A stretch of DNA of 64,000 nt. Source: Uliginosibacterium sp. (lineage in GTDB: Bacteria; Pseudomonadota; Gammaproteobacteria; Burkholderiales; Rhodocyclaceae). Below are positions 37,437 to 49,720 of the stretch, piece after piece. A model generated the notes under the pieces. That model did no database searches and was not told the DNA's origin. It saw nothing but the letters and a program-made list of their open reading frames with translations. The translations under genes and the position numbers were made by a program. The stretch's first letter is position 1. Each line of letters opens with the position of its first letter. The stretch spans positions 186,001 through 250,000 of the forward strand of contig JADKDZ010000005.1 of the NCBI GenBank assembly GCA_016718265.1. The letters run 5' to 3'.

Positions 37437-38966
37437 TCACTCTTTCCCTGCTTTAACGATCGCACGCATGATTTTTTCCTGGCTGGCTTCAGCCACCGGC
37501 ATCTCGGCAACGAAGGCCCCTTCGTTCATCACATAGATGCGGTCGCTCATGCCCAGCAACTCAGGCATTTCCGAGGAGATCAGGATGATGCACTTCCCTT
37601 CTTTGGCGAGTTGCGCAATCAGGGAGTAGATCTCGAATTTGGCGCCCACATCGATGCCCCGGGTGGGCTCATCCAGAATCAGGATCTCCGGCCCGGAAAA
37701 CAGCCACTTGCTGAGCACCACTTTCTGCTGATTGCCGCCAGATAGATTGCCGACATACTGGAAAACGTCCGAGCAGCGGATGTTGATCTTGTTCCTGAAT
37801 TCGCTGGCAACCTCAAACTCCCGCCCCTCGTTGATGACGCCTCGCTTCGACACGCCATTGAGATTCGCCAACGAAATGTTGTGCTTGATCTCACTTTCGA
37901 GCACCAGACCATAGCCTTTCCGGTCTTCTGTCGCATACGCGATGCCATGCGAAATCGCTTTCTCGACGGTGCTCAGGTCGACTTCCTCGCCGCGAATCAG
38001 CGCCTTGCCGCTGATGTTACGGCCGTAGGTCTGTCCGAATATGCTCATCGCAAGCTCCGTCCGCCCCGCCCCCATCAAGCCAGCAATCCCGACGATCTCA
38101 CCCTGGCGCACATTGAGGTTGACGCTCTTGATGAACTTGCGATCCGCATGCTGCGCGTGAAAGACGGTCCAGTCCTTGACCTCGAAGACGACTTCACCGA
38201 CCTGCGGCTCCCGCTTCGGGTAACGGTCAGCCATCTCCCGCCCCACCATATGCCGGATGATCGAGTCTTCACAGATCGGCGCCGTCCGGCAGTCCATGGT
38301 CTGCACCGTTGCGCCATCACGAATCACGGTCACCGAATCGGCTACCTTGGCGATCTCGTTGAGCTTGTGCGAAATCAGGATGCAGGTCATGCCTTGCGCC
38401 TTGAAGCCAAGCAGCAAATCGAGCAGGGCAGCGCTGTCGTTCTCGTTAAGACTGGCGGTCGGCTCGTCAAGAATCAGCAAACGGACTTTCTTCGCCAGTG
38501 CTTTGGCGATCTCGACCAATTGTTGCTTGCCAACGCCCAGGTCGGTAATCAAGGTGTCAGGCGACTCATTCAGCCCGACCTTGCGCAGCAACTCGACGGT
38601 TCGCCGATGCGTACGCTCAGGATCTATGACGCCTGCCTTGCTCTGCTCGTTCCCCAGGAAGAGATTCTCCGCAATCGACAGCAGCGGCACCAGAGCGAGT
38701 TCCTGATGAATGATGATGATCCCTTGCTCTTCGCTGTCGCGAATCGAGTCGAAGCGGTGTTGCCGCCCCTCCAAGAGAATCTCTCCGTCATAGGTGCCGG
38801 CGGGATACACCCCACTCAACACTTTCATCAAGGTAGATTTGCCGGCGCCGTTCTCGCCACAGATGGCATGAATTTCGCCGGTCTCGACCACCAGATTCAC
38901 GTCTTTCAGGGCGACGACACCTGGAAAACGTTTGGTGATCCCCTTCATTTCGAGAATCGTTCCCAC
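37437..38966 (-). CDS. Sugar ABC transporter ATP-binding protein (GguA-like)
   Basis: A 509-residue protein with two ABC domains, as in RbsA/MglA/GguA. The first has Walker [14 protein letters not shown] and signature [15 protein letters not shown] with Walker [12 protein letters not shown]. The second has a degenerate Walker A ([13 protein letters not shown]), signature [14 protein letters not shown] and Walker [13 protein letters not shown]. Start is GTG 38966. It follows chvE after a terminator-like hairpin. Confidence 0.95.
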   Translation of the reverse strand: MGTILEMKGITKRFPGVVALKDVNLVVETGEIHAICGENGAGKSTLMKVLSGVYPAGTYDGEILLEGRQHRFDSIRDSEEQGIIIIHQELALVPLLSIAENLFLGNEQSKAGVIDPERTHRRTVELLRKVGLNESPDTLITDLGVGKQQLVEIAKALAKKVRLLILDEPTASLNENDSAALLDLLLGFKAQGMTCILISHKLNEIAKVADSVTVIRDGATVQTMDCRTAPICEDSIIRHMVGREMADRYPKREPQVGEVVFEVKDWTVFHAQHADRKFIKSVNLNVRQGEIVGIAGLMGAGRTELAMSIFGQTYGRNISGKALIRGEEVDLSTVEKAISHGIAYATEDRKGYGLVLESEIKHNISLANLNGVSKRGVINEGREFEVASEFRNKINIRCSDVFQYVGNLSGGNQQKVVLSKWLFSGPEILILDEPTRGIDVGAKFEIYSLIAQLAKEGKCIILISSEMPELLGMSDRIYVMNEGAFVAEMPVAEASQEKIMRAIVKAGKE

Positions 38967-39012
38967 TGCTCTTTACCTCAAACACAAACCCACCCGCACA
39001 ATGGGCGAAAAA

Positions 39013-39049
39013 GCCCCGAAAACCAGGGGAGACGCCTGGCCTCCGGGGC
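39013..39049 (-). terminator. Intra-operon terminator-like hairpin after chvE
   Basis: Stem GCCCCG/CGGGGC with inner CCAGG/CCTGG. On the minus strand it is followed by TTTTT, and it lies 9 bases after the chvE stop. It would allow more binding-protein mRNA than ATPase/permease mRNA by partial termination. Confidence 0.7.
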
Positions 39050-39057
39050 AGCAAAAC

Positions 39058-40125
39058 TTACTTCAGTTTGTCTTCTGTGTAGTAGCCACTGTCAACCACG
39101 ATCTTCTTCCAGTTGGTCTTGTCGACAGGCACCGGCTTCAGCAGATAGGAGGGGACGATCTTGACCCCATTGTTGTAGGTCTTGGTGTCGTTCACCTCGG
39201 GCTTTTTCCCGCTCATCATGGCTTCGACCATATTCACCGTCACCTTGGCCAATTCCCGGGTGTCCTTGAACACTGTCGAATACTGCTCGCCACGGATGAT
39301 CGACTTGATCGAGGGAATCTCGGCGTCCTGACCGCTCACGATCGGCATGGGTTGCTTCGGTGTACCGTAGCCAACGCCCTTGAGCGACGAGAGGATGCCG
39401 ATTGACAATCCGTCATACGGAGACAACACCGCATCGACGCGATCCTTGCCGTAGAAAGCCGACAGGATGTTGTCCATGCGTGCCTGCGCCACTGCGCCAT
39501 CCCAGCGGAGCGTGCCGACTTTCTCCATCCCCATCTGTTTGCTGCGTACAACGAGCTTGCCCTTGTCCATATAGGGTTTCAACGCCGACATCGCACCGTC
39601 ATAGAAGAAGAAGGCGTTGTTGTCGTCAGGCGAGCCACCAAAAAGCTCGATGTTGAACGGACCCTTGCCGTCCTTGAGACCCAGCGCATCGATGATCGAA
39701 GTCGCTTGAATCACCCCCACCTGAAAGTTGTCGAAAGTTGCATAGTAGTCAACGTTCTTCGACCCCTTGATCAAGCGGTCATAGGCAATGATCTTGACGC
39801 CTTTGTCAGCCGCTTTCTGCAATACATCTGACAAGGTGGTGCCGTCAATCGCAGCAATCACCAGCACCTTCACGCCTTTGGTCACCAGGTTTTCGATCTG
39901 TGCAAGCTGATTGGGAATATCGTCTTCGGCGTACTGCAGATCTGTCTTGTAGCCCTTCTCGTTGAAGAACTTGACCATGCTCTGACCGTCAGAGATCCAG
40001 CGCGAGGACGATTTCGTCGGCATCGAGATTCCGACATACCCCTTGTCTGCGGCCTGAGCAAAGGGCAAACAACCCATTGCGCCAACCAGCATAGAGGTAA
40101 CAAGCAGCTTCCGTCTGTAGTTCAT
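39058..40125 (-). CDS. chvE: Periplasmic sugar-binding protein (ChvE-like)
   Basis: A 355-residue secreted receptor with signal peptide [25 protein letters not shown]. The mature protein matches ChvE-type multiple-sugar binding proteins ([91 protein letters not shown]). It delivers sugar to the GguA/GguB transporter and is the first gene of the galactose unit. RBS GGAGACTG precedes the ATG. Confidence 0.95.
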   Translation of the reverse strand: MNYRRKLLVTSMLVGAMGCLPFAQAADKGYVGISMPTKSSSRWISDGQSMVKFFNEKGYKTDLQYAEDDIPNQLAQIENLVTKGVKVLVIAAIDGTTLSDVLQKAADKGVKIIAYDRLIKGSKNVDYYATFDNFQVGVIQATSIIDALGLKDGKGPFNIELFGGSPDDNNAFFFYDGAMSALKPYMDKGKLVVRSKQMGMEKVGTLRWDGAVAQARMDNILSAFYGKDRVDAVLSPYDGLSIGILSSLKGVGYGTPKQPMPIVSGQDAEIPSIKSIIRGEQYSTVFKDTRELAKVTVNMVEAMMSGKKPEVNDTKTYNNGVKIVPSYLLKPVPVDKTNWKKIVVDSGYYTEDKLK

Positions 40126-40679
40126 AGTTCAGTCTCCAATCCAGTGATTGATAGTGATTGCCAAACAGCACACCACGCCAGAAAGTAGCGGGGACCCTCC
40201 CCCACACATCCGCACACCCGATCTCCCGTCATCCGCCATACAGAAAACTGATTAATCGATTAACTGCGGTGTTGGCTAGTGTCGCTGCGCACCCTGCCAC
40301 CCGGAATGGATTTTTCGGCTGGACACATAAACTTTTCAGTTTTCGCCCGAACGAACGGCACGACAGCGGTTCAAGTTCAGTCCATTTCAAGTTCAGATAA
40401 ATTCAGGCAAATTGTTGGCAAATTCGTTTAAAAACCCGGTAACGCTCCCGCTTCGATGAATCGTCCAAGGCTGAGTCAAGGCACGAAGTTTCACAAGAAA
40501 CCACGCTTTTTGGATGGATATATCAGCTGAACGCTTGTCGGCTGCTACCCGCTGCGTCCATCTGGGACGCAGGCAGCCAGGGAGCTAGTGCCACTGCACT
40601 GAAGTCCGCTTGAGGGCGCGCTTGGGAGTCCATACGCTGCGGTACCATGCGTATCCAGGAACCCGATCAGGAGTCATAC
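40126..40679. promoter_or_regulatory. Divergent intergenic region with a LacI-type operator
   Basis: A 554-base gene-free region between chvE (-) and the receiver gene (+). It includes a perfect 12-bp palindrome TTAATCGATTAA at 40252-40263 in an extended context ACTGATTAATCGATTAACTG, about 127 bases before the chvE start and likely recognised by the operon's LacI protein. A small hairpin CTGCGTCC/GGACGCAG lies near 40552-40572. GC content drops around 40250-40440. Confidence 0.65.
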
Positions 40680-41837
40680 ATGGGCGATGCATTCGTGATC
40701 CACATCGTTGACGACGCAGAGGCCTCACGCCTCAGTCTGGCGTCAGCGCTGGGCACCAGCCACACAGTTGAAAGTTTCGAGACCGCAGAAGACTGCCTGG
40801 CGCGACTCGAAACCGTGATGCCGGACCTCTTCCTGCTGGACGTAGACCTGCCTGGCATGAACGGCTTCGAGTTGTGCCAGCGGATCCGACAGCACCCGGA
40901 AGGGGCCACAACACCCGTCATCTTCATATCCGCACTGGACGACCTGGATTCCCGCATCGAAGGCTATGAAGTCGGCGGTACAGACTTCGTCGTCAAGCCT
41001 TACAAGATGGCCGAAATCAAACAGAAGGTTGAGGTCGCCAAGCGCATCATCGAGCAGGAGTCATTGCTGCACCTGAAGGCAGCAGAAGCCTCGTCGATGG
41101 TCTCTACCATCCTGATCAGCATTGGCGAGTACGCAGGCTTGATCAATTTCCTGCGAGAACTGAACACCTGTCACGACCATCGTACGGTTGCGCAATCGTT
41201 CCTGTCCCTGCTCGGCTCGTACGGTCTGGATGGCGTCATTCAGCTGCGCGACGACAACAAGATCCGTACATACAGTCCGAAAGGCGATGATCGGCCACTC
41301 GAGATCGCGGTCATTCACAAGGTGCGGAAAATGGGGCGCATTTTCGAGTTCAAGACCCACGGCGCCTACAACTACGAACGCACTACGATCCTGATCAACA
41401 ACATGCCGGTTGAGGACCGCGATCTGTGTGGCCGCATCCGTGACAACCTCGCGATCGCGGCAGAGAGCATCGACGCCAAGCTCGAAGCGATCTCGGCATC
41501 AGACACGATCCAGCGCCTGCAGCGTGAGCGCTCGCAAGCCGCAGAAAACCGCACGCAAAGCGGCATCGGACATGTGCTCAAAGATCTGAGCACGACCCTG
41601 GATGGCTTCAACCGGAAATATGCCCTTGCACGGCAGCGCGGCACGACACTGAGCGTCTCGCTACAAGCTGAATTGCTGAGTTCTTTCGCCTACCTTGGGC
41701 TGAGTGCCGATCAGGAGGCAAGCGTGTTAAGCCTGGTTCATGAAAAGACCGACGAACTGGTTAACCTGTACGACTTCAGCGAAGAGATGCGCGCGACCTT
41801 GACCGCGCTGTCCGCAAAGCTGGAAGGCATGCTCTGA
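40680..41837 (+). CDS. Orphan response regulator with a novel C-terminal region
   Basis: A 385-residue protein. Residues 5-125 are a receiver (IHIVDDAEASRLSL; phospho-acceptor Asp54 in LFLLDVDLPGMNGFEL; Lys in VVKPYKMAEI). Residues 140-290 look like a GAF-like or redox-sensing domain (LINFLRELNTCHDHRTVAQSFLSLLGSYGLDG). The last 90 residues are helical with charged runs. No DNA-binding or enzymatic output domain is recognised, and no kinase is adjacent. I start at ATG 40680 because it places the receiver at the N-terminus. Confidence 0.8.
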   Translation: MGDAFVIHIVDDAEASRLSLASALGTSHTVESFETAEDCLARLETVMPDLFLLDVDLPGMNGFELCQRIRQHPEGATTPVIFISALDDLDSRIEGYEVGGTDFVVKPYKMAEIKQKVEVAKRIIEQESLLHLKAAEASSMVSTILISIGEYAGLINFLRELNTCHDHRTVAQSFLSLLGSYGLDGVIQLRDDNKIRTYSPKGDDRPLEIAVIHKVRKMGRIFEFKTHGAYNYERTTILINNMPVEDRDLCGRIRDNLAIAAESIDAKLEAISASDTIQRLQRERSQAAENRTQSGIGHVLKDLSTTLDGFNRKYALARQRGTTLSVSLQAELLSSFAYLGLSADQEASVLSLVHEKTDELVNLYDFSEEMRATLTALSAKLEGML

Positions 41838-41868
41838 GAATCTGTCGAGCGAGGCCATCAACTAACAG

Positions 41869-41900
41869 AAGGCCCCGCGCCGGACCGGCTGCGGGGCCTT
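41869..41900 (+). terminator. Terminator between the receiver gene and ssb
   Basis: Stem AAGGCCCCGC / GCGGGGCCTT followed by TTCC on the plus strand, located between the convergent receiver and ssb genes. It may stop transcription from both sides. Confidence 0.8.
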
Positions 41901-41926
41901 TTCCATTCCGTCGTGTGCTGCCGCGA

Positions 41927-42433
41927 TCAGAACGGGATGTCGTCGTCGAAATCGCCAAAATTGCTGGCCGCCGGTGAGGCTTGCGGCTTGCTCGGTGCTG
42001 CCTGGGGCTGCGGACGTGCGCGGGGCGCTTGCTGGGCGTATTCGGCCGGCGCCTGATTGTAGTCGTCGCCACCACGCTGGCCGCCGTCGCCCATGCCCTC
42101 GCGGGAGCCGAGCATCTGCATCTGATCGGCCCGGATCTCGGTGGTATACCGTTCCTGCCCGTTGTTATCGGTCCACTTGCGCGTGCGCAGGCTGCCTTCC
42201 ACGTACACCGGGCGGCCCTTCTTCAGGTATTGCCCGGCAATCTCTGCCAAACGGCCGTTGAACACGATGCGATGCCATTCGGTCGCCTCTTTCTTCTCGC
42301 CCGTATTCTTGTCTTTCCACGTATCCGTGGTCGCCACCGTGATCGTGCAGAACGCGTCGCCGCTCGGTGCGTAGCGCGTCTCCGGGTCTTTGCCCAGGTT
42401 GCCGATGATGATGACTTTGTTGACCGATGCCAT
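41927..42433 (-). CDS. ssb: Single-stranded DNA-binding protein
   Basis: A 168-residue SSB with the OB fold ([57 protein letters not shown]) and a long Gln/Pro/Ala-rich tail ending in the partner-binding tip DFDDDIPF. It binds ssDNA during replication and repair and is divergent from uvrA, as in many proteobacteria. Start ATG 42433 is the family start. Confidence 0.97.
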   Translation of the reverse strand: MASVNKVIIIGNLGKDPETRYAPSGDAFCTITVATTDTWKDKNTGEKKEATEWHRIVFNGRLAEIAGQYLKKGRPVYVEGSLRTRKWTDNNGQERYTTEIRADQMQMLGSREGMGDGGQRGGDDYNQAPAEYAQQAPRARPQPQAAPSKPQASPAASNFGDFDDDIPF

Positions 42434-42638
42434 GCCGTGTACTCCTTCATTGAGTGGTTCTGACGCCGCGTTCACGATTCGTTCGGCGCCGATTCATGTC
42501 CCGTTTGACGCCCCCGCCTTGCTTTGGGCGGCCCCCGGTAACAGGTCGAGATGCTACCTCAACGGAAAAGAAAATTCCCCTTGGCCTGAGCGAGGCTCGC
42601 CGATATATTGATTGGTTTTTCTCGCGCGCAATCGGCTC

Positions 42639-45452
<2,814 letters not shown>

Positions 45453-45804
45453 TGGCGCGCTATTGATCCGGCCTGAGTTTGTTTGAGCTTTCCTGCACAA
45501 GCCCATGGCCGTAGCCCGGCATGAAGCGCAGCGGAATCCGGGGCTTTATCGGCAGCTAAGGTGCAATCTCCCGGATTCCGCTGCGCTGCATCCAGGCTAC
45601 CAACTTCGAACTTCACTTGGCCGTGTCAATAAAAGATGCTCGCCAAGCCGCACCCGCATTGGCTCTGCAGACACCTGCCTGCAGAGCCAAGCAGCATGCG
45701 CCTCGCCACGGCACACCACAGGCACGGGTCTTTCCTGCCGCCAGAGCTGAAGAAATCCCCGCAGCGGCGACCAAACCGCATCAACCCTGTGCCTGGAGCC
45801 CCTG
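45453..45804. other. Intergenic region upstream of the phn-like operon
   Basis: 352 bases with no credible gene. It contains the 90-bp palindromic repeat at 45510-45599. The operon promoter is presumably in the last 200 bases, but I recognise no clear -35/-10 or operator. Confidence 0.5.
45510..45599. repeat. REP-like GTAGCC palindrome
   Basis: A roughly 90-bp imperfect palindrome. The left arm begins GTAGCCCGGCATGAAGCGCA and the right arm ends GCTGCATCCAGGCTAC, both containing the CGGAATCCGGG/CCCGGATTCCG core. It resembles the intergenic GTAGCC REP repeats common in proteobacteria and is related to 12143-12177. Confidence 0.75.
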
Positions 45805-46677
45805 ATGCCCGTGTTTCGACGCCTGTTAGCCCTGTTCGCCTTCGCCACCGCTGGCCTTGCCAGCCCAAGCTTCGCCGCGGAGCCGCCCTTGAAGTTCGGC
45901 GTCGGGCTGTTTCAGCCGGACAAGGACAAGAACGACGCCACCTACCGGCCGCTGGCCGACTACCTGGCACGCAAGCTGGGGCGCGAGGTTCAGCTGCGCA
46001 CGGTGGATAGCTGGGAAGGTCTGGCCAAGTCGCTGGCGAACGGCGAAACGGATATCGCGCTCCTCGGCCCCTGGGGCTATGTGCTGGCCAACCACCAGGC
46101 CGGCGCGCAAGTGGTGTCGACGATCCTGTACGACGGCCTGCCGGAGTACTACGCCATTACGGTGACGCACCCGAAATCCGGCATCAACAGCCTGGCGGAC
46201 CTGAAGGGCAAGACCTTCGCCTTTGGCGACAAGGGCTCGACTTCGGGCTACCTGATCCCGCTGCACCACATGATGCAGCAAGGCATCGAGCCGGAGAAAT
46301 ACTTCAGCAAAGTGATCCACACCTCACACCAGGCCATCGAGACCCAGGTGACGCAGGGCGCCCTGGATGCGGGTGCCGACTACAATCGCAACCGCAACGC
46401 GATGATCGAGCAGGGGCTGATCAAGGCCGAGCATTCCAGAATCATCTGGACCTCCGCACCGCTGCCCAACGATGCCGTTGCCGTACGCCAGGGCTTGGCT
46501 GCCGACAAGGCCTTTGTCGCCCGGCTGCAGGCAGCGCTGGTCGAAGTGAGCCTCGAAATCAAGAAGCAGCCCAACCTGCTCCCCCCTCGCTACACCGGCT
46601 TCGTGAGCCGTGACAACAGCTTCTACAAGCCGATTCGCGATGCCGGCTTGGCCACAGGCAAGTTGCAGGTGAAGTGA
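45805..46677 (+). CDS. Phosphate/phosphonate ABC transporter substrate-binding protein
   Basis: A 290-residue secreted protein with signal peptide MPVFRRLLALFAFATAGLASPSFA. The mature part follows the PhnD/PtxB class: FGVGLFQPDKDKNDATYRPLADYLARKLG, DIALLGPWGYVLA, FAFGDKGSTSGYLIP and DAVAVRQGLA. The ligand is an oxyanion such as phosphonate, phosphite or an organophosphate, not further resolvable. It is the first gene of a four-gene operon, 1 base before the permease. Confidence 0.85.
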   Translation: MPVFRRLLALFAFATAGLASPSFAAEPPLKFGVGLFQPDKDKNDATYRPLADYLARKLGREVQLRTVDSWEGLAKSLANGETDIALLGPWGYVLANHQAGAQVVSTILYDGLPEYYAITVTHPKSGINSLADLKGKTFAFGDKGSTSGYLIPLHHMMQQGIEPEKYFSKVIHTSHQAIETQVTQGALDAGADYNRNRNAMIEQGLIKAEHSRIIWTSAPLPNDAVAVRQGLAADKAFVARLQAALVEVSLEIKKQPNLLPPRYTGFVSRDNSFYKPIRDAGLATGKLQVK

Positions 46678-46678
46678 G

Positions 46679-47566
46679 ATGCTGACGGCCCTGGCGAGGA
46701 TTCCGTCCATTCGCGCCGGCAGGCTCGGCTTTCTGGCGCTGAGCCTCAGCTACCTGATGCTGGTCGTCGTCTGTCTGGGCTCGCTGGCACGTGAAGATGA
46801 GCTGTCGCTCGGGCGCAACCCGCTCACCAACCTGATCAAGACGGCGAGCGAGTTCGCCCGGCCCAGCTTCGTGGACGTCTGGCTGGGCAACCCCCGGCTG
46901 GAATACCGCAGTGACGATGGCACGCTCTTGCGCGTCGAAAACCGCCAGCAGGTCGAGGCGGATTACCTCGCCGGGCTCGGCCGTGCGACCTGGACCACGC
47001 TGCGCATCGCGACGCTCGGCTCCCTGCTTGGCGCGCTGCTGGGCTTGCCGCTCGCGGTGCTCACCGCTCGCAATCTGGGCGCGCCCAAGCCGCTGGCATG
47101 GCTCGCCAAAGGCACGCTCGACAGCGCACGTGCCATCCATACCCTGGTGTTCGGCCTGGTGCTGGTCGGCATTGTTGGCCTGGGGCCCACGGCGGGCATC
47201 CTCGCCATCGGCCTGCATTCCATGGGCAGCTACGGCAAGCTCTTCGCCGAAGCCATCGAATCACTCGACATGGCCGCCATCGATGCCGTGCGCAGTGTCG
47301 GCGCCTCGCCCATGCAGGTGTTCTTCAACGCCGTGTGGCCCTCGGTGCTGCCCCAGTTCGTCTCCAGCCATCTGTACATCTGGGAGTTCAACATTCGCGA
47401 TTCCACCATCCTTGGCCTCATCGGCGCCGGCGGCCTCGGGCTGCTGATCACCGAAGCCACCGCACTGTTCCAGTGGGGCCGGCTCGCCACGGTATTGCTG
47501 GTGGTGATTGCGCTGGTGGTGTCTTTCGACGCGCTGAGCCGCCGCATCCGGGAGGCATTGTCATGA
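46679..47566 (+). CDS. Phosphonate-type ABC transporter permease (PhnE-like)
   Basis: A 295-residue inner-membrane permease with one N-terminal helix, a polar insertion (about 40-95) and the transport core. The EAA loop EAIESLDMAAIDAVRSVGASPMQVFFNAVWPSVLPQF and the end WEFNIRDSTILGLIGAGGLG are typical of PhnE. It overlaps the ATPase gene by 4 bases (ATGA). Confidence 0.87.
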   Translation: MLTALARIPSIRAGRLGFLALSLSYLMLVVVCLGSLAREDELSLGRNPLTNLIKTASEFARPSFVDVWLGNPRLEYRSDDGTLLRVENRQQVEADYLAGLGRATWTTLRIATLGSLLGALLGLPLAVLTARNLGAPKPLAWLAKGTLDSARAIHTLVFGLVLVGIVGLGPTAGILAIGLHSMGSYGKLFAEAIESLDMAAIDAVRSVGASPMQVFFNAVWPSVLPQFVSSHLYIWEFNIRDSTILGLIGAGGLGLLITEATALFQWGRLATVLLVVIALVVSFDALSRRIREALS

Positions 47567-48378
47567 CGACACAAACATCCATCGCGCTGGAGGCCGTCCT
47601 GTGCGCGGCGGCCGGGCGAGAGCTCCTCCGCGTTGATCAATTGCACATCGCGCCGGGCGAACGCGTCGCCATCGTGGGCCACAACGGTGCCGGCAAATCG
47701 ACACTGCTGCGATTGCTCAGCGGCTTCATGCCGCTCACACACGGCCAGCTGACGGTGCTGGGCCATGCTCTCGACAAACCCCTGCCAGCAAGCGCTTTAC
47801 GCCAACTGCGGCGCGAAGTCGGGCAAGTCCTGCAAGGCCTGCATCTGGTGGCACGCCTGTCCGCACTCGATAACACGCTGATCGGCAGCCTGTCGCGCGT
47901 GACCGGCTGGCGCAGCTGGCTGCGCCACTACCCGGCGCACGAAGTGGCGCGCGCAGAATCCGCCCTGCACGCAGTCGGCATGCTCGCCCGCGCCCAGACC
48001 CGTGCCGACAGGCTCTCGGGCGGCGAACGCCAGAAGGTGGCGATTGCCCGCCTGCTGATGCAAGGCCCGCGACTTATCCTGGCTGACGAGCCCACGGCTG
48101 CGCTCGACCCCGCGGCCGCGGCCGAAGTGTGCCAGTTGCTGGTCAGGGCTGCCGACAATGCCACCCTCATCACCGTCGTGCACACCCCCACCTTGCTGCC
48201 CTTGCTCGCCGACCGCGTGATTGGCCTCAAGCAGGGTCGAATCGCCTTCGACCTGCCGGTGGCCGCCGTCGACGACACGCGGCTGATGTCGCTCTATCGG
48301 CCGGATCAAGACGCCATGCACATGCCGTGGCAGCTGCCCGAACACTGTGCGCGAGCGCTGGGAGAGGCCACATCATGA
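47563..48378 (+). CDS. Phosphonate-type ABC transporter ATP-binding protein (PhnC-like)
   Basis: A 271-residue ATPase: Walker [14 protein letters not shown]-loop QVLQGLHLVARL, signature LSGGERQKVAIAR and Walker B LILADEPTAAL with the H-loop TVVHTP. It energises import with the two preceding genes. I start at ATG 47563, overlapping the permease stop. The order D-E-C rather than phnC-D-E is a common variant. Confidence 0.88.
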   Translation: MTTQTSIALEAVLCAAAGRELLRVDQLHIAPGERVAIVGHNGAGKSTLLRLLSGFMPLTHGQLTVLGHALDKPLPASALRQLRREVGQVLQGLHLVARLSALDNTLIGSLSRVTGWRSWLRHYPAHEVARAESALHAVGMLARAQTRADRLSGGERQKVAIARLLMQGPRLILADEPTAALDPAAAAEVCQLLVRAADNATLITVVHTPTLLPLLADRVIGLKQGRIAFDLPVAAVDDTRLMSLYRPDQDAMHMPWQLPEHCARALGEATS

Positions 48379-49289
48379 GTGATGACGCCGGGCGAACCTG
48401 CCCACTGCGCTATCGCTACGGCGCGGCGTCAATTGCGGCGCGCCCCAGCGAACGCGCCGAAACGCTCTACGTCATTGGCGGACTTTACGGCAACCTGCCC
48501 GCACTCGACCGCATCGAAGCCATGGCCGCAGCGGAAGACGGCCCGGTCACCCTGGTGTTCAATGGCGACTTCAACTGGTTCAACGTCGACCATGAGGACT
48601 TTGCCGAGATCAATCGCCGGGTACAGGCACACCGCGCGACGCTGGGGAATGTGGAAGCTGAACTGGGCATGGCGGGCGACGAAGCGGGCTGCGGCTGTGC
48701 CTATCCCGACAATGTCGATGCCGGTGTCGTGACGCGATCCAACCAGATCCACGCCCGTCTCAAGACCACTGCCGCGCAGCATCCCGAAGTGCAGGCCTGG
48801 CTGGCGACGCTCGCCATGACCGCGCGGTATCAGGTAGCGGACTACGCCATCGGCATCGTGCATGGTGATGCCGACACACTCGCAGGCTGGCGGTTCGACC
48901 CGACCGAGCTCGACGCCCCCGCCAACCAGGCCTGGCTCGCCGAGAGTTTCCAGCGCGCTCAGGTCGATATCTTCGCCAGCACCCACACCTGTCAGCCTGC
49001 CCTGCGCCAGATCAGCCACCCCGGCGGAAAGGGCTATGTCATCAACAACGGCGCCGCCGGCATGCCCACCACCCCCGGCCAGCGCAGCGGCCTGCTCACG
49101 CGCATCAGTACACGCAAGAATGTTCATCCCTCGCAGCAAGGCGCGCGCCTGCAAAGCCTCTGGATCGACGCCCTGCCGATCGCCTACGACCATGCCGAAT
49201 GGGAGAAACGCTTCCTCGCCAACTGGCCGGAGGGCTCGGCGGCTTGGGAGTCTTACTATCGGAGGATCGTGTCAGTCCAGACCGCGTAG
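48375..49289 (+). CDS. Metallophosphatase-like protein linked to phosphonate-type transport
   Basis: A 304-residue protein resembling calcineurin-like phosphoesterases in order of motifs: YVIGGLYGNLPALDRI, VFNGDFNWFN, IGIVHGDAD, and ASTHTC in place of GHTH. The first metal motif, usually DxHGN, is GLYGN, so it lacks the Asp and His ligands. It could be a divergent phosphatase for the imported organophosphate, or inactive. It overlaps the ATPase gene by 4 bases, so it belongs to the transport operon. Confidence 0.7.
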   Translation: MSDDAGRTCPLRYRYGAASIAARPSERAETLYVIGGLYGNLPALDRIEAMAAAEDGPVTLVFNGDFNWFNVDHEDFAEINRRVQAHRATLGNVEAELGMAGDEAGCGCAYPDNVDAGVVTRSNQIHARLKTTAAQHPEVQAWLATLAMTARYQVADYAIGIVHGDADTLAGWRFDPTELDAPANQAWLAESFQRAQVDIFASTHTCQPALRQISHPGGKGYVINNGAAGMPTTPGQRSGLLTRISTRKNVHPSQQGARLQSLWIDALPIAYDHAEWEKRFLANWPEGSAAWESYYRRIVSVQTA

Positions 49290-49720
49290 CAGCCCACGCT
49301 TGACGTTCTCGCAGCCTTGATGCCGCCCGAGAATCAGGTAATGTCTATTTTGAAGCGCAGCGACGAGACTTGATGCGCCTCACACTCGCGACTCCTGCGA
49401 AGGCAGGAATCCAGCGGACTAGTCAGCACGGGCAATCCACCTGCCGGGGAGAGCGGGAGGCAGCGGGAGTCGCGGCTTTGTAGCCACCACTTCTCGCCAA
49501 CAGCCAGAACACCTCCCCCTTACACCGATACCCGACCTCCACAACGCTGCAGACTCGTGGGCTGATATCAGAGGCTTCAGAGGCTTCAACAACGTATCTA
49601 GAAATCCACGGCGCTACCTTGCCGATAGCTAATTCAGACGTATCCATCAAAAAACCCACGCCAAAGCGTGGGTTTTTCCACTTACTCCGGAAATCCTTCT
49701 CCAACGTAACGGCGCCCAGA
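49290..49720. other. Intergenic region with small hairpins
   Basis: 431 bases without a credible gene. It contains a 16-bp perfect hairpin TCCTGCGAAGGCAGGA (49393-49408), part of a common AAGGCAGGAATCCAG-type repeat, and the terminator at 49649-49678. A 93-codon minus-strand frame here reads through the terminator and is not credible. Confidence 0.55.
49649..49678. terminator. Bidirectional rho-independent terminator
   Basis: Stem AAAAACCCACGC / GCGTGGGTTTTT with a 4-base loop; A and T runs on both sides. It closes the GH9 remnant on the minus strand and could stop read-through of the phn-like operon. Confidence 0.9.

Noticed and set aside
49423..49704. 93-codon minus-strand frame
   Set aside because: It reads through a strong terminator hairpin and shows no protein-like pattern.
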